Positions 44,663-53,816 of a DNA stretch of 64,000 nucleotides are shown here, one piece after another. Made by a program: the position numbers and the translations under genes. Under the pieces are notes generated by a model. That model was not told where the DNA came from. It did no database searches and was given only the letters and a program-made list of their open reading frames with translations. The stretch is from Fulvivirga sp. M361 (lineage in GTDB: Bacteria; Bacteroidota; Bacteroidia; Cytophagales; Cyclobacteriaceae), in assembly GCF_007097395.1 (NCBI RefSeq), contig NZ_VKDC01000005.1, forward strand, positions 401,813 through 465,812, in the 5' to 3' direction. The number at the start of each line of letters is the position of its first letter. The first letter of the stretch is position 1.

Positions 44663-45586
44663 CTACTTTACTGCAAAATGCACCTCTGTAACTAATTCAT
44701 GTTCTGACACTTCCCTGGGGTCGTTTACATAGGTTTCAAACGGGTCTATTTTTTTGTTGGCCTTAAAAGCTTTAGCCCTTTCCATGTTATACAATGTTGA
44801 CCATGCATTACCTAAATGAAGATAAGGTCCTGTATGGGTTAAAGTATATACCTCAGTTTGAGGTATCTCACCTGTGATCATACCTTCAGGCAGATCATCT
44901 CTTATTTCAGTAACCGGTATGCCCGAGGTATAGACCACTTTCTTGCCTACCATATCCCATTTATGGTAAATGGAAAAAGGACTACCCGCCACAAGTTCTT
45001 TTTTATCTTCTATATAAGCCCCTATTTTACCCAGGTCTTTCTCCATTTGAGGGCCTATTTCATCCATAGTACATGTAGTTTTTATAGCAATATACTTACA
45101 ACCAGGATAGGCCTCTTTGCCTTTAAAAGTGAGTTTGGAATGCACTTCTCCGTCTTCTACATAATCTTTTAATAGTTGGAGCCCTCTGTCATAGTCCATA
45201 CTTACAAAAGCCACCATCATTTTCTTCATCCAAAACATAAAGAATGGAAGACTGCTGTCCATGGACCATTTAACTCTTGTATCATCCCCCTCTGGCATAA
45301 GTTCAAATCTCACTTTAGCAGTTGACTTCCAAGGCTTGAGAAATTCCAGATCAAAATCGATGGACGTACCGGAGACTTCATTGGTTATTTTCATATTACC
45401 TGACCCTACCCTGTCTCCTTCCCACTCATAATACTTAGTATCATCGGACACAGTAACCCGGGTTTCAGGTTCCATGATCAACCAGGGCGACCACATCTTC
45501 CAATGATTAAAGTCATTCAATTTTGTATATACCTGATCAGGTTTGGCCTTGATCAGTATTGACCGGTCAATGTTCATTTTAGGCAT
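44663..45586 (-). CDS. SRPBCC domain fused to GyrI-like effector-binding domain
   Basis: 307 residues. The N-terminal SRPBCC/START-like domain (about 1-145) starts IDRSILIKAKPDQVYTKLNDFNHWKMWSPW; the C-terminal half (about 155-307) matches the GyrI-like small-molecule-binding fold with YKTTCTMDEIG-type and VYTLTHTGPYLHLGNAWSTLY motifs. No DNA-binding domain. Probably a cytoplasmic ligand-binding protein, substrate unknown. Divergent from the AraC gene at 45697, 110 bases apart, so that AraC protein may control it. Confidence 0.85.
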   Translation of the reverse strand: MPKMNIDRSILIKAKPDQVYTKLNDFNHWKMWSPWLIMEPETRVTVSDDTKYYEWEGDRVGSGNMKITNEVSGTSIDFDLEFLKPWKSTAKVRFELMPEGDDTRVKWSMDSSLPFFMFWMKKMMVAFVSMDYDRGLQLLKDYVEDGEVHSKLTFKGKEAYPGCKYIAIKTTCTMDEIGPQMEKDLGKIGAYIEDKKELVAGSPFSIYHKWDMVGKKVVYTSGIPVTEIRDDLPEGMITGEIPQTEVYTLTHTGPYLHLGNAWSTLYNMERAKAFKANKKIDPFETYVNDPREVSEHELVTEVHFAVK

Positions 45587-45696
45587 AGCACAGATAATTT
45601 AAGCAGTGTTAGAAATAAGAAACAGACTTCATGTTCTCTAATAATCAATAGTAATTTATCTTTAATGAAAGTGAGTTCCAAAAATCGCAGGTAAAA

Positions 45697-46470
45697 ATGT
45701 TTCAATCAGCACGTTATATACCCCATATCACGTTACGCCCCTTTATCCGGTATTATCAGGCTAATGCTATTGCAGCACAGTATGTCTCTACTGTTCTACC
45801 GGATTTTTCTGTAGTGATGGGGTTTCAATATGGCGGTAAACTTTGGCTGGCTGATAAAGGTGAAAAGCGTCTGGAACGATTATGCCTGACTGGAATGAGT
45901 GGGACCTACCGTACATTTCAAAATAGTGCTGACTTTGGCATTATACTGGTATATTTCACCCCCGTAGGCGCTTCAGCCTTTTTTAATATCCCCTTACATG
46001 AAGTATTTCAGACCAGCATTGCGTTAGATACCTTTTACCTGCCTTCTGAAATCCAGGCTACCGAAGAACGGTTAATAACAGCCAACTCGAATAAGGAACG
46101 GATCACTTTGATAGATTCATTTTTTCTGAACAGGCTCAAGTCAGACAAAGTCGATAACCTTATGTCAGAGGCCGCTCTATGGATCCAAAAGCGAAATGGA
46201 AATGTGAAGATCACTGATTTAGCATTTGAACTATGTATGAGTCAAAGCAGACTGGAAAAACGTTTCAGAAGTGCAGTTGGGTGTTCTCCCAAAAAATATG
46301 CTACTATTTCTCGCATGAGGTGTATTACTGAAAGGTTAACTCCCTGTACCGATCTGCAAACATTGACGTTTGATCATGGGTATTACGATCAGGCTCATTT
46401 CAACAGAGATTTCAAACATTTTACCGGACAATCTCCAAAACACTATATCTCTACAGTTAAAAAAGATTAA
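45697..46470 (+). CDS. AraC-family transcriptional regulator
   Basis: 257 residues. The N-terminal beta-rich sensor domain of the DUF6597 type (ARYIPHITLRPFIRYYQAN, VLPDFSVVMGFQYGG, FTPVGASAFFNIPLHEV) is followed by the AraC helix-turn-helix pair from about 150 (VKITDLAFELCMSQSRLEKRFRSAVGCSPKKYATISRM, YYDQAHFNRDFKHFTGQSPKHY). The second half is complete. Divergent from the SRPBCC-GyrI gene and 118 bases before the VOC gene; candidate regulator of both. Confidence 0.92.
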   Translation: MFQSARYIPHITLRPFIRYYQANAIAAQYVSTVLPDFSVVMGFQYGGKLWLADKGEKRLERLCLTGMSGTYRTFQNSADFGIILVYFTPVGASAFFNIPLHEVFQTSIALDTFYLPSEIQATEERLITANSNKERITLIDSFFLNRLKSDKVDNLMSEAALWIQKRNGNVKITDLAFELCMSQSRLEKRFRSAVGCSPKKYATISRMRCITERLTPCTDLQTLTFDHGYYDQAHFNRDFKHFTGQSPKHYISTVKKD

Positions 46471-46588
46471 CCTGAAATGTCTAACGGTTCCAACCTCAGG
46501 CAATCAGGCAAAACGCCGATTTTTTACAATGATGCCCGCTATTCATTGGCTATTTTAGTTTCAAAGAATAAATACGAATTAAATACAA

Positions 46589-46972
46589 ATGAAAGTTAAC
46601 CGTTTTATTACTAATGTTTGTTCCGATCATCTACAACGCAGTGCAGACTTCTACTGCGAATTGTTTGGTTTGGATAAGAGTTTTGAAAGTGACTGGTTTA
46701 TGTTATTGCAGTCAGACCACCTGGAGCTTGGAATAGTAAAAAGAAGTCATGACATAGTGCCTGAAAAGTATAAACATAAGGCTTCCGGCTTCTACCTGAC
46801 CTTTGTGGTAAATAATGTTGAAACAGTACATCAGAAACTTATAAAAACGAGATATCCAATAGTGGACCCGCCACAGGACACCTTTTACGGTCAACGGAGA
46901 ATGTTGATAACTGACCCGGACGGAACATTGATAGATATCTCTTCGCCTGTTGAAGGGTTTCAGTTCGAATAA
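46589..46972 (+). CDS. VOC (glyoxalase/bleomycin-resistance-like) family protein
   Basis: 127 residues with two beta-alpha-beta-beta-beta units of the vicinal-oxygen-chelate fold: NRFITNVCSDHLQRSADFYCELFGL at the start and PPQDTFYGQRRMLITDPDGTLIDIS at the end. A lone single-domain VOC protein may bind a drug or carry out a metal-dependent reaction; the usual His/Glu metal ligands are only partly evident. Probably in one functional group with the preceding AraC gene. Confidence 0.88.
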   Translation: MKVNRFITNVCSDHLQRSADFYCELFGLDKSFESDWFMLLQSDHLELGIVKRSHDIVPEKYKHKASGFYLTFVVNNVETVHQKLIKTRYPIVDPPQDTFYGQRRMLITDPDGTLIDISSPVEGFQFE

Positions 46973-46994
46973 TACTGTTTACCAATGCAAGTTG

Positions 46995-47849
46995 TTACTG
47001 GTCAATGACCGCTGATTCACAAACAAAAGTAGGTATTATCCCAAGGCTATTGATCCTCATTTCCGTGTTCTTGGTGAGCGTATTACCCGTAAGCACTAAT
47101 GCTGTATCCAGTCCAAATTTGTTCCCCCCCAGGATGTCCATAACCAATGTATCTCCTACCATAAGTATTTTGTCTTTATCGGTAGTCCCACCCCTTTTCG
47201 CTGCATGTTCATAGGCAAAAATGAATATCTGGGCATCAGGCTTACCGAATTTGATAAACTTTTTGCCTACTATGTCCTCCACCATATGGGCCAGCGCACC
47301 TATGGCAATAGCAACTTCTTTCCTGGATTCAGGATAAGAGTAGTCTGTGTTACATACTATGGCCGGGATATTTTGCTGACGTAAGAGGTTGATACACCTG
47401 TTCAGGTCCTCTCTCCAGTCAAAACCTTCATCGTCAAGAAAAACCAGAGCCTGAATATCCGAAGCATTTTCCAGGTCCACATTAGCGATAGACACCGTTT
47501 TAAGCCCAAGTGTTTCTATGTAATGTGCAGATTGCCGGGTTCCCAGATAAGCTACGGTACCTGACTTTACTTTTAACTTCAGATACTCACGTGCCAACAT
47601 TCCGGACGAAATGATCTTTTCTTCCGTTATGTCATATATCCCAAGATCTTCATAAGATGCCGCCAGTTCAGCAGGGCTTCTGGAAGCATCGTTCGTCAAA
47701 ACATAAAAGTCAATTCCATGCTGGTTTAGGTATTGAAATGTATTTCCTATTCCCGGGATCAGGCCTTTGTGGTTTTTTAATACACCGAAGGCATCAAAAA
47801 AAATAGTTTCATACTTTCTCGCCACCATCTTAAAGTCAGTTAATTCCAT
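46995..47849 (-). CDS. HAD-superfamily IIA hydrolase-like protein
   Basis: 284 residues. HAD motif I reads FFDAFGVLKNHKG (Asp at about 18): the nucleophile Asp is present, but the residue at +2 is Phe, where phosphatases have the acid Asp. Motif II is in VLTNDAS; the type IIA cap lies between (SRSPAELAASYEDLGI to NTDYSYPES); motif IV is in ILMVGDTLVMDILGGNKFGLDTALVLTG. Motif III Lys is in KFIKFGKPDAQIF. The DxWG/DxFG form occurs in a IIA subfamily of unknown function. Third gene of a cassette with a kinase-like and a ligase-like gene, three bases after the kinase stop. Confidence 0.85.
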   Translation of the reverse strand: MELTDFKMVARKYETIFFDAFGVLKNHKGLIPGIGNTFQYLNQHGIDFYVLTNDASRSPAELAASYEDLGIYDITEEKIISSGMLAREYLKLKVKSGTVAYLGTRQSAHYIETLGLKTVSIANVDLENASDIQALVFLDDEGFDWREDLNRCINLLRQQNIPAIVCNTDYSYPESRKEVAIAIGALAHMVEDIVGKKFIKFGKPDAQIFIFAYEHAAKRGGTTDKDKILMVGDTLVMDILGGNKFGLDTALVLTGNTLTKNTEMRINSLGIIPTFVCESAVIDQ

Positions 47850-47852
47850 AGT

Positions 47853-48899
47853 TTACAGGTCAAGGGTCTTCAGTAGTTTATCTTCATTGAAAGCGGCATC
47901 CAGTTGAGGGAAGTAAAGTTCGTGAGCCTCTTGTTGTAATCGACCGGCATATACCTCATGGAAAAAATAGCGTCCATCTTTGATCACATAATTCAAGATG
48001 AAAAAACGGTAAGCCTCCTTGATCAAAAGGACTTCCTGCCGGGTAAGAGGGTATATGCTATGATAACTTTTCAAAAATAACGCAAACCGCTCCTCCATTA
48101 ACGGATCCAGTAAATAGCTGAAAACAGTGCGGTCTCCTATTGAAGAGCATACGCGGCTGAAAAAGTAAAAATCCATCACTCGTGTGCTCATCCTAAACCA
48201 GTCGTAATCCCACCTGCTAAAAAAAGTATAGTCTTTGGTCACTGAAAAATTACCAATATTCCAATCCACAAATACAGGAATAGACTCCAGATGAGCGATA
48301 CCGATTTTATCACAGTTTTCATAAAACAGGTCGCACTGCCTTCTGATATCATCCACATGTCCCCGGTGCTCAAACTGACCATTTTCTGTTTCCAGTATTT
48401 CCAACAGGAGATTCACATCATTCCCAGTCTGTTTGTACTCAAGAGGCAAAGTATTTTTTACCGTACGGCATGCTTTATGGAATTTAGCCAGTTCCTTTCC
48501 CAGCACAGTAATGTGATCTTTTGTTTGTTTTCGTTCAGGCCTTAGATCAATCTGAATTGGATTATAAAAAACTACCCACGCATCCAAAATACTATCCGTG
48601 TAACGATACGTGAAAAGCTCTCCGTACTTGGTCAATGATTTGGCCAGAAAGTTTTCAAATGGTTTTGGAAGGTTATTGGCCAGGGCATTGATAATCGTGT
48701 GGTCACTCTTAAAATGATCAAATTTACCAAAATAAGACAGCTTAGCGATAATGACACCTTCGTCTTCAAAACGGATCATGTAAACATGGTTAGTAGACAC
48801 CTTAGCACTGATGTCTTCTATGGATTTTATCTTCCTGGAGCTATCGTACTCCTCCCAGGCCAGCTGCACGATCTGCGAAAAATCAATGAGTTTATGCAT
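47853..48899 (-). CDS. APH-like small-molecule kinase (phosphotransferase family)
   Basis: 348 residues of the aminoglycoside/choline-kinase fold. N-lobe: NHVYMIRFEDEGVIIAKL with the probable ATP Lys and a glycine-poor loop. C-lobe catalytic loop: PVFVDWNIGNFSV, where the Asp and Asn of the HxDxxxxN pattern remain but the His is Phe/Val. Metal-binding Asp: SRWDYDWFRMSTRVMDFYFF. No antibiotic-resistance family is recognised. Nine bases downstream of the glutamine-synthetase-like gene and three before the HAD gene, so it acts in the same unknown pathway. Substrate unknown. Confidence 0.8.
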   Translation of the reverse strand: MHKLIDFSQIVQLAWEEYDSSRKIKSIEDISAKVSTNHVYMIRFEDEGVIIAKLSYFGKFDHFKSDHTIINALANNLPKPFENFLAKSLTKYGELFTYRYTDSILDAWVVFYNPIQIDLRPERKQTKDHITVLGKELAKFHKACRTVKNTLPLEYKQTGNDVNLLLEILETENGQFEHRGHVDDIRRQCDLFYENCDKIGIAHLESIPVFVDWNIGNFSVTKDYTFFSRWDYDWFRMSTRVMDFYFFSRVCSSIGDRTVFSYLLDPLMEERFALFLKSYHSIYPLTRQEVLLIKEAYRFFILNYVIKDGRYFFHEVYAGRLQQEAHELYFPQLDAAFNEDKLLKTLDL

Positions 48900-48908
48900 T
48901 ACAAAAAA

Positions 48909-50252
48909 TTAAATGATCTCAAAATAGCGTTTTAATTCCCAGTCCGTCACCTGTTTTTGAAATTGTCGACACTCCCATTCTCTGGTCATTACGAAATGAG
49001 CTACAAATTCAGCACCGAAGAGCTCTTCAGCAATCGCAGATTTTTTCATCTTTGCCGTGGCTGTGGTCAGGTCAGCAGGTAAGCGAATGCTTTCTGTATC
49101 TTTATATGCATTCCCCTGAGTAGCAGGTTGATCAAGTTTTAACTTTTTGGTGACGCCGTACAAACCGGAAGCAAGCGCTGCCGCTACTGCCAGATAAGGA
49201 TTAATATCAGCGCCCGGCACCCTGGTTTCCAAGCGCATAGCACCTTCACTGGCATTAATCACTCTAAGCGCTGTGGTACGATTTTCAATACCCCAGGTAG
49301 TATTAACAGGTGCCCAGGCTCCTTCTACAAGGCGTTTATAACTGTTTATAGTAGGTGCATACATAGGAAGTATCTCCGGCAGGCAAACCAGTTGACCGGC
49401 AATGTAACTCTCCATGACAGAAGAAATAGCACCAGGCTTATCTTTATCAAAAAACACATTACTTCCATTTTGCCAAAGGCTTTGATGAATATGACCACTA
49501 CATCCAGGTAACTGATTATTCCATCGCGCCATAAAACTGGCTAACAGCCCGTTTTTCAATGCAATCTCTTTGACACCCGTTTTAAAAAGCACTGCCCTAT
49601 CGGCGGCCTCCAGAACATCCGTGTGTTGAATACATGCTTCATATACACCGGGGCCCGTTTCTGTATGAATGCCTTCCAGCGGCACTCCAAAAGATGATAA
49701 TCCGGAAAAGAGTGCATTGAAGTAATCACTGTTTTGTGATTGTCGTAATATGCTATAACCAAACATACCTGGCGTGACAGGATCAAGATGATGAAAAGCC
49801 TTATCTACCAGGTTTTGAGGTGATTCTGAAAAATTAAACCATTCAAACTCCGTAGCCATTTTTACCTGGTAATCTGCCTTATCTACCTGTTGCTGCACTT
49901 TTTTCAATAATGACCTCGGACATGCCGGGTGGTCTGACACGCTAAAATCAGCCAGAAAAAATGGGATAGATCCTTCCCATGGTATTTTTCTAAATGTATT
50001 CGCATCAACAGTAGCCCGTGCATCCGGAAAACCCGTATTCCAGCCGGTAACACTGAATTTATCGTACAGTTCATCCTGTACATCCCATCCAAAGATTACA
50101 TCGCAGAAGCCCATATCCTTTTCCAGAATATCCAGGAGCTTTTGTTTATGAATAATTTTACCTCGAAGTACACCGTCAATGTCGGTCACTGCCAGCTTCA
50201 CTCTACTCTCCAAAGAATTCTTAAGCTCGTCTAGAATATCAGGTTTTTGCAT
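48909..50252 (-). CDS. Glutamine-synthetase-family amide ligase (glutamate-amine ligase-like)
   Basis: 447 residues. N-terminal beta-grasp region VTDIDGVLRGKIIHKQKLL and VIFGWDVQDELYDK; catalytic core with metal Glu residues in MATEFEWFNF and TETGPGVYEACIQHTD, the ammonia/ATP region GCSGHIHQSLW, the APTINSYKRLVEGAWAPVNTTWGIENRTTALR stretch and ETRVPGADINPYLAVAAALASGL. No adenylylation Tyr-type C-terminal loop as in GlnA, and the substrate-binding residues differ, as in PuuA-like ligases that join glutamate to an amine. First gene of the cassette with the kinase and HAD genes. The amine or acid joined is unknown. Confidence 0.88.
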   Translation of the reverse strand: MQKPDILDELKNSLESRVKLAVTDIDGVLRGKIIHKQKLLDILEKDMGFCDVIFGWDVQDELYDKFSVTGWNTGFPDARATVDANTFRKIPWEGSIPFFLADFSVSDHPACPRSLLKKVQQQVDKADYQVKMATEFEWFNFSESPQNLVDKAFHHLDPVTPGMFGYSILRQSQNSDYFNALFSGLSSFGVPLEGIHTETGPGVYEACIQHTDVLEAADRAVLFKTGVKEIALKNGLLASFMARWNNQLPGCSGHIHQSLWQNGSNVFFDKDKPGAISSVMESYIAGQLVCLPEILPMYAPTINSYKRLVEGAWAPVNTTWGIENRTTALRVINASEGAMRLETRVPGADINPYLAVAAALASGLYGVTKKLKLDQPATQGNAYKDTESIRLPADLTTATAKMKKSAIAEELFGAEFVAHFVMTREWECRQFQKQVTDWELKRYFEII

Positions 50253-50498
50253 GATGTTAGCGTTAAAAGGCGCAATATACTAAGTACTGCTTTTATCTGT
50301 ATAGCATACAATAATACAGAGTGAATGTACCCTTGCTTTTTCCTCTTAAAAGGTTGATAATTACGAAGCCAGTGCTGCTAAAATCCACTTTATTTCATGC
50401 TAAAAAAAGAAGTAAACCGCACATAAGCCGATTTATTTTCCCATACCGGTATATCTTTCTTGTGATTTTTCGGTTTAAGTAATTGTAGGAAAGAATAT

Positions 50499-50990
50499 AT
50501 GGAAAGACCCACATTTATAGCTATAAAAAGCGGAGAAGAGTTCAATCAATGGTATTGGTCAAAAGCTGAAATGGAAGATATCTGCAAACAATCAGGGTTG
50601 CCTTATTCAGGTAGTAAATTCGAGTTGAGAGATCGCATCATGCACGCACTTGATCATAATGGTGAGGTATTACCACGTGAGCGCTCAAAAAAGACAACCT
50701 CTAACTTTGATTGGTCAAAAACGGCCTTATCTATCTATACCATTATCACCGACAATGTATCTTTCGGGCCTAATTTTAGAAATTTCATGAAATCAAAGAT
50801 CGGTAAAAAATTTACCTGTCATAGTGACTTTATGGAGTGGATAAAAAACAATAGTGGCAAGACACTGGGCGATGCGATAGCCAAATGGGCAGAACTGGAA
50901 GAACGTAAAAAAGACCCTGCCTTCAAAAGATCCATTGCAGCGCACAATATGTCCGGGATTTCCTGTCTCAAAATACCGGAAAGCAGTTAA
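50499..50990 (+). CDS. SAP-domain protein with DUF6434-type domain
   Basis: 163 residues. Residues ~15-55 are a SAP-like helix pair (WYWSKAEMEDICKQSGLPYSGSKFELRDRIMHAL), a possible DNA-binding fold; residues ~70-150 match DUF6434 (FDWSKTALSIYTIITDNVSFGPNFRNFMKSKIGKKFTCHSDFMEWIKNN). Cytoplasmic, basic, function unknown. The ATG at 50499 follows an AT-rich leader. Monocistronic. Confidence 0.8.
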   Translation: MERPTFIAIKSGEEFNQWYWSKAEMEDICKQSGLPYSGSKFELRDRIMHALDHNGEVLPRERSKKTTSNFDWSKTALSIYTIITDNVSFGPNFRNFMKSKIGKKFTCHSDFMEWIKNNSGKTLGDAIAKWAELEERKKDPAFKRSIAAHNMSGISCLKIPESS

Positions 50991-51342
50991 ACGACGCTTT
51001 GGCATGTTGGAAAGCTAAAAAAAGGTTACCAATGACTTCAGGAGCAGTGGTTTACGACAAAACTGATTTAGATTTAATTTTAATAAAATAGGTTGGAACA
51101 GCTTCTGACAATTCTACATCAAGGCGCCCAGAGACCCATTCCCATAACATATCTCCCATAGTCCTTTTAAAGTAAGAGTTATTTTTTACCCTGGGACATC
51201 TTTACAAATCCGATCTCTGTCCCAACTCAACCCGCAACCTATTTCGATCTTTCTTCGAAAGGTTTTTTTAAAGCACACTTGTTAAATATGAAGGGTAAAA
51301 TCATTTGAATCAAGTGACTACGATAGCTTATTTTTGTTTAAT
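50991..51342 (+). other. Gap with a putative TAnnTTTG promoter
   Basis: 352 bases before the SpoIIAA-like gene. A TTTG at 51304-51307 and TATTTTTG at 51329-51336 (TAnnTTTG form, 21-base spacer) fit the Bacteroidota sigma-A consensus loosely; the usual spacer is nearer 19. The start codon is 7 bases downstream. Nothing else stands out. Confidence 0.4.
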
Positions 51343-51738
51343 ATGGAAGACGCATTCAAATTTGAGAAGAGGGAAGGCTATCTTTATGTCGAAGCTGAAG
51401 GAGTTAGAAAAGACCTTACTTCAATTGTGGAAGGCACCAAAAAAATACAGGACAGCATAGTCAAATATGGAACCCCTTATGTTTTGGCTGATTACAGGAA
51501 AGTGAGATTTAATGTACCGCTAACGGAAGCCTATAACATCATTAAAATTTACGAGAGTAAAATACCCGAATTTTCAACCATTATTATGGCCGGTGTTATT
51601 AATCCCGGCAGTCGGGAAATCGCACAATTTTGGCAATCCATATGCGATAAAAGAGGTTATACATTCAAGGTGTTTCACGATATAAAACCGGCTGAAACAT
51701 GGATTTCAGGAGTTATTCAAGGCAAACTCACGCCGTGA
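51343..51738 (+). CDS. SpoIIAA/STAS-like cytoplasmic protein
   Basis: 131 residues from the ATG at 51343; the TTG nine bases upstream falls in the promoter-like element. Order: a beta hairpin (FKFEKREGYLYVEAEG), a helix, then VLADYRKVRFNVPLTEAYNIIKIYE, as in SpoIIAA-like domains. An Asp is present where STAS proteins have a phosphorylated Ser, so any switch role is doubtful. No partner kinase or anti-sigma gene nearby. Function unknown. Confidence 0.65.
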   Translation: MEDAFKFEKREGYLYVEAEGVRKDLTSIVEGTKKIQDSIVKYGTPYVLADYRKVRFNVPLTEAYNIIKIYESKIPEFSTIIMAGVINPGSREIAQFWQSICDKRGYTFKVFHDIKPAETWISGVIQGKLTP

Positions 51739-51762
51739 AGAAACATACGACTCAGAGTATGT

Positions 51763-51803
51763 AAAGAGGTTAAATGGCATGTCATCTAACCTCTTTTCTT
51801 TTG
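51763..51803 (+). terminator. Terminator hairpin with T-tract
   Basis: AAAGAGGTTA at 51763-51772 pairs perfectly with TAACCTCTTT at 51787-51796 over a 14-base loop and is followed by TCTTTTG. It lies in the 73-base gap between the convergent SpoIIAA-like and lipoprotein genes and probably ends both. Confidence 0.75.
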
Positions 51804-51811
51804 TTATCTAC

Positions 51812-52297
51812 TTATTCGGTCAATCTGACCTCCACCTCTATGGGGATAATAACCTGATCATTATCTAATACCAGCTCAAAGATAAAACCGAGTATATCTT
51901 CTTCATCCATTGACACACTTGCTCTTTTTGTTTTGAACTCAGCCAGGGTAGTTTCAAACGTTATCCTGTTGCTATTACCGGATATGGCCGCATCCAGGAA
52001 GTTAGGCTCATCATTTAATGATGCAATATTAATTGAAGTAGTACCTGCAGCTACTTTCCTAAGTTCACGGATGGTACGTCCACTATTTTCCGGTATTTCC
52101 ATAATGAACTGTATATCACCTGTTCCAGTCAGTGACACCTCTATAAATGGATTCCCACCGAAAGTAGTAGCATTTGTATAAGTGACGGGGATCTCAGGGA
52201 AATTTGGTCTTAAAAAGGTGCCAAAATCGTCATCTTCGCACGCTGCAAGCATAGTTACAAGCAGTAAGGTAATTGCTATTTTTGCTATTTTCTTCAT
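51812..52297 (-). CDS. Small SusCD-linked lipoprotein of unknown function
   Basis: 161 residues. Lipobox with Cys20 in TMLAACEDDDFG. The remainder is beta-rich (FGGNPFIEVSLTGTGDIQFIMEIPENSGRTIRELRK). I do not recognise the family. It ends the susC-susD-lipoprotein transcription unit (25 bases after susD) and is placed like the extra surface glycan- or peptide-binding lipoproteins of other PULs, so a substrate-binding role is likely but unproven. Confidence 0.7.
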   Translation of the reverse strand: MKKIAKIAITLLLVTMLAACEDDDFGTFLRPNFPEIPVTYTNATTFGGNPFIEVSLTGTGDIQFIMEIPENSGRTIRELRKVAAGTTSINIASLNDEPNFLDAAISGNSNRITFETTLAEFKTKRASVSMDEEDILGFIFELVLDNDQVIIPIEVEVRLTE

Positions 52298-52321
52298 GTT
52301 GAATTCTGTTAATGTTTAAAA

Positions 52322-53791
52322 CTAATCCACGTCCCACCAAACCTTCACGTTTGATTGGATCACTCCGGGACCCTTTGGATTGGCTGCAATCTCTTCATTG
52401 GAATAAACCACTCTCACAGGCCTGGTGCCATCTACGCCCTGGGCATTTAAAGATTCTGGTAATTCAGGATATCCCGTTCGCCTCCAGTCATTGTAAGCTT
52501 CCAAACCATTACCCGTCCAGGCAATCCACTTTTGAGTAATGATCTGTTTTAAAGCTTCTTCAGGATCAGCGTTTAGCAATGCTACATCAGGATTAGCCGC
52601 CAGGTAGGTGTCTATAGCCGCGGTTTCAAAACCAGCAAGCTCCATAGAGGCTCGTATCCCCTGATCATAATAAAACTGAGCACGTCCTGCACCCGCATCA
52701 CTAAAACCAGTTAACGTCAACGCAGCTTCAGCAAAGATGAAAGCCCGTTGAAAATTGGTCAATAATCTCACCGGACCTTCACCTTGTTCACCGACAACAT
52801 AACTGTCATACCTCGAAAAATCTTCGGCATCTGGAAGTGTTCCATTAAACCCGTTTTGGATCGTTACATAACTGCCTGAAGGGTTCGTGAAAAAAACATC
52901 CAGTCTTGGATCATTTCTTGCATTGAGCTCATTTAATATAGTCTCACTCATGATCATGTTATCTTGAAAGATACTTACACGCGTATACGTATAGATCGGG
53001 CTCTGACTACCTACCGATGATCCGAACTTAACGTTCAGATCCTGATCATTAGAAATAATAAAGTTGTTCCCTGTAAATACTTCATTGATTACCTGGGTGG
53101 CAATGCCCGGTTCTACCGCACTTATTTGCATTGCCAACTTGAGCATTAGCGTATTACCAGCTCTTTTCCATTCATCCAATTCACCTCCGTATGCAATATC
53201 TTCCGTGCCTGGTTTAGACGTACTGGTTTTATCCAGGTCAGCTAAACCTTCCCTGATCAGATCAAACAAACTTTGAATACCCAATGATTCATTTCCAAGA
53301 TATATATCACGTTGCGTATCATACCTGGGCTGTGGCACTTCAGGGTCCAATGATTCTGAGTAAGGTATATCGCCCCACAGATCCGTGGCTAATGCCGTGG
53401 TATAGGCCATCATTATTTTAGCTATACCAATATATGCGTTGGAGCCAACTGCCTCCGCAGATTTTATTAACTCTTTACCATTAATAAGCGCTCCTCCGTA
53501 GATCTCTCCTTCCCATTGATTGTTAAAATCTGAACCATCTACATTATAAATGTCATAAGCACCTGGGCCGCCGCCGGCACCAGCCATATAATTCATTATT
53601 GTCGAACCAAACCTATTCAGTTCATTAGCGTTGGCAAAAGCGGCACCTGTTAAAACGGAAGGCAAAATAACTTCAGGTGGAACAGAAAGCGGATTATTAG
53701 GTGTATCATTTACATCAAAGAAATCGTCGCAGGAAGAAGATACAAGCAACAGGTATAGCAGGATGTAAATCGTTGATTTATATATTTTCAT
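52322..53791 (-). CDS. SusD/RagB-family lipoprotein (SusD-like 2 type)
   Basis: 489 residues with a lipobox near Cys21 (LLLVSSSCDDFFDVNDTPNNPLSVPPEVILPSVL). Mid-region TPR-like helices include AYIGIAKIMMAYTTALATDLWGDIPYSESLDPEV; C-terminal RagB/SusD signature with ITQKWIAWTGNGLEAYNDWRRTGYPELP. Surface partner of the following SusC receptor, 25 bases apart. The SusD-like 2 type often works on peptides or small non-glycan ligands; the substrate here is open. Confidence 0.95.
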   Translation of the reverse strand: MKIYKSTIYILLYLLLVSSSCDDFFDVNDTPNNPLSVPPEVILPSVLTGAAFANANELNRFGSTIMNYMAGAGGGPGAYDIYNVDGSDFNNQWEGEIYGGALINGKELIKSAEAVGSNAYIGIAKIMMAYTTALATDLWGDIPYSESLDPEVPQPRYDTQRDIYLGNESLGIQSLFDLIREGLADLDKTSTSKPGTEDIAYGGELDEWKRAGNTLMLKLAMQISAVEPGIATQVINEVFTGNNFIISNDQDLNVKFGSSVGSQSPIYTYTRVSIFQDNMIMSETILNELNARNDPRLDVFFTNPSGSYVTIQNGFNGTLPDAEDFSRYDSYVVGEQGEGPVRLLTNFQRAFIFAEAALTLTGFSDAGAGRAQFYYDQGIRASMELAGFETAAIDTYLAANPDVALLNADPEEALKQIITQKWIAWTGNGLEAYNDWRRTGYPELPESLNAQGVDGTRPVRVVYSNEEIAANPKGPGVIQSNVKVWWDVD

Positions 53792-53816
53792 TTCAGTAAA
53801 ATTTTAGTTTGAGATA

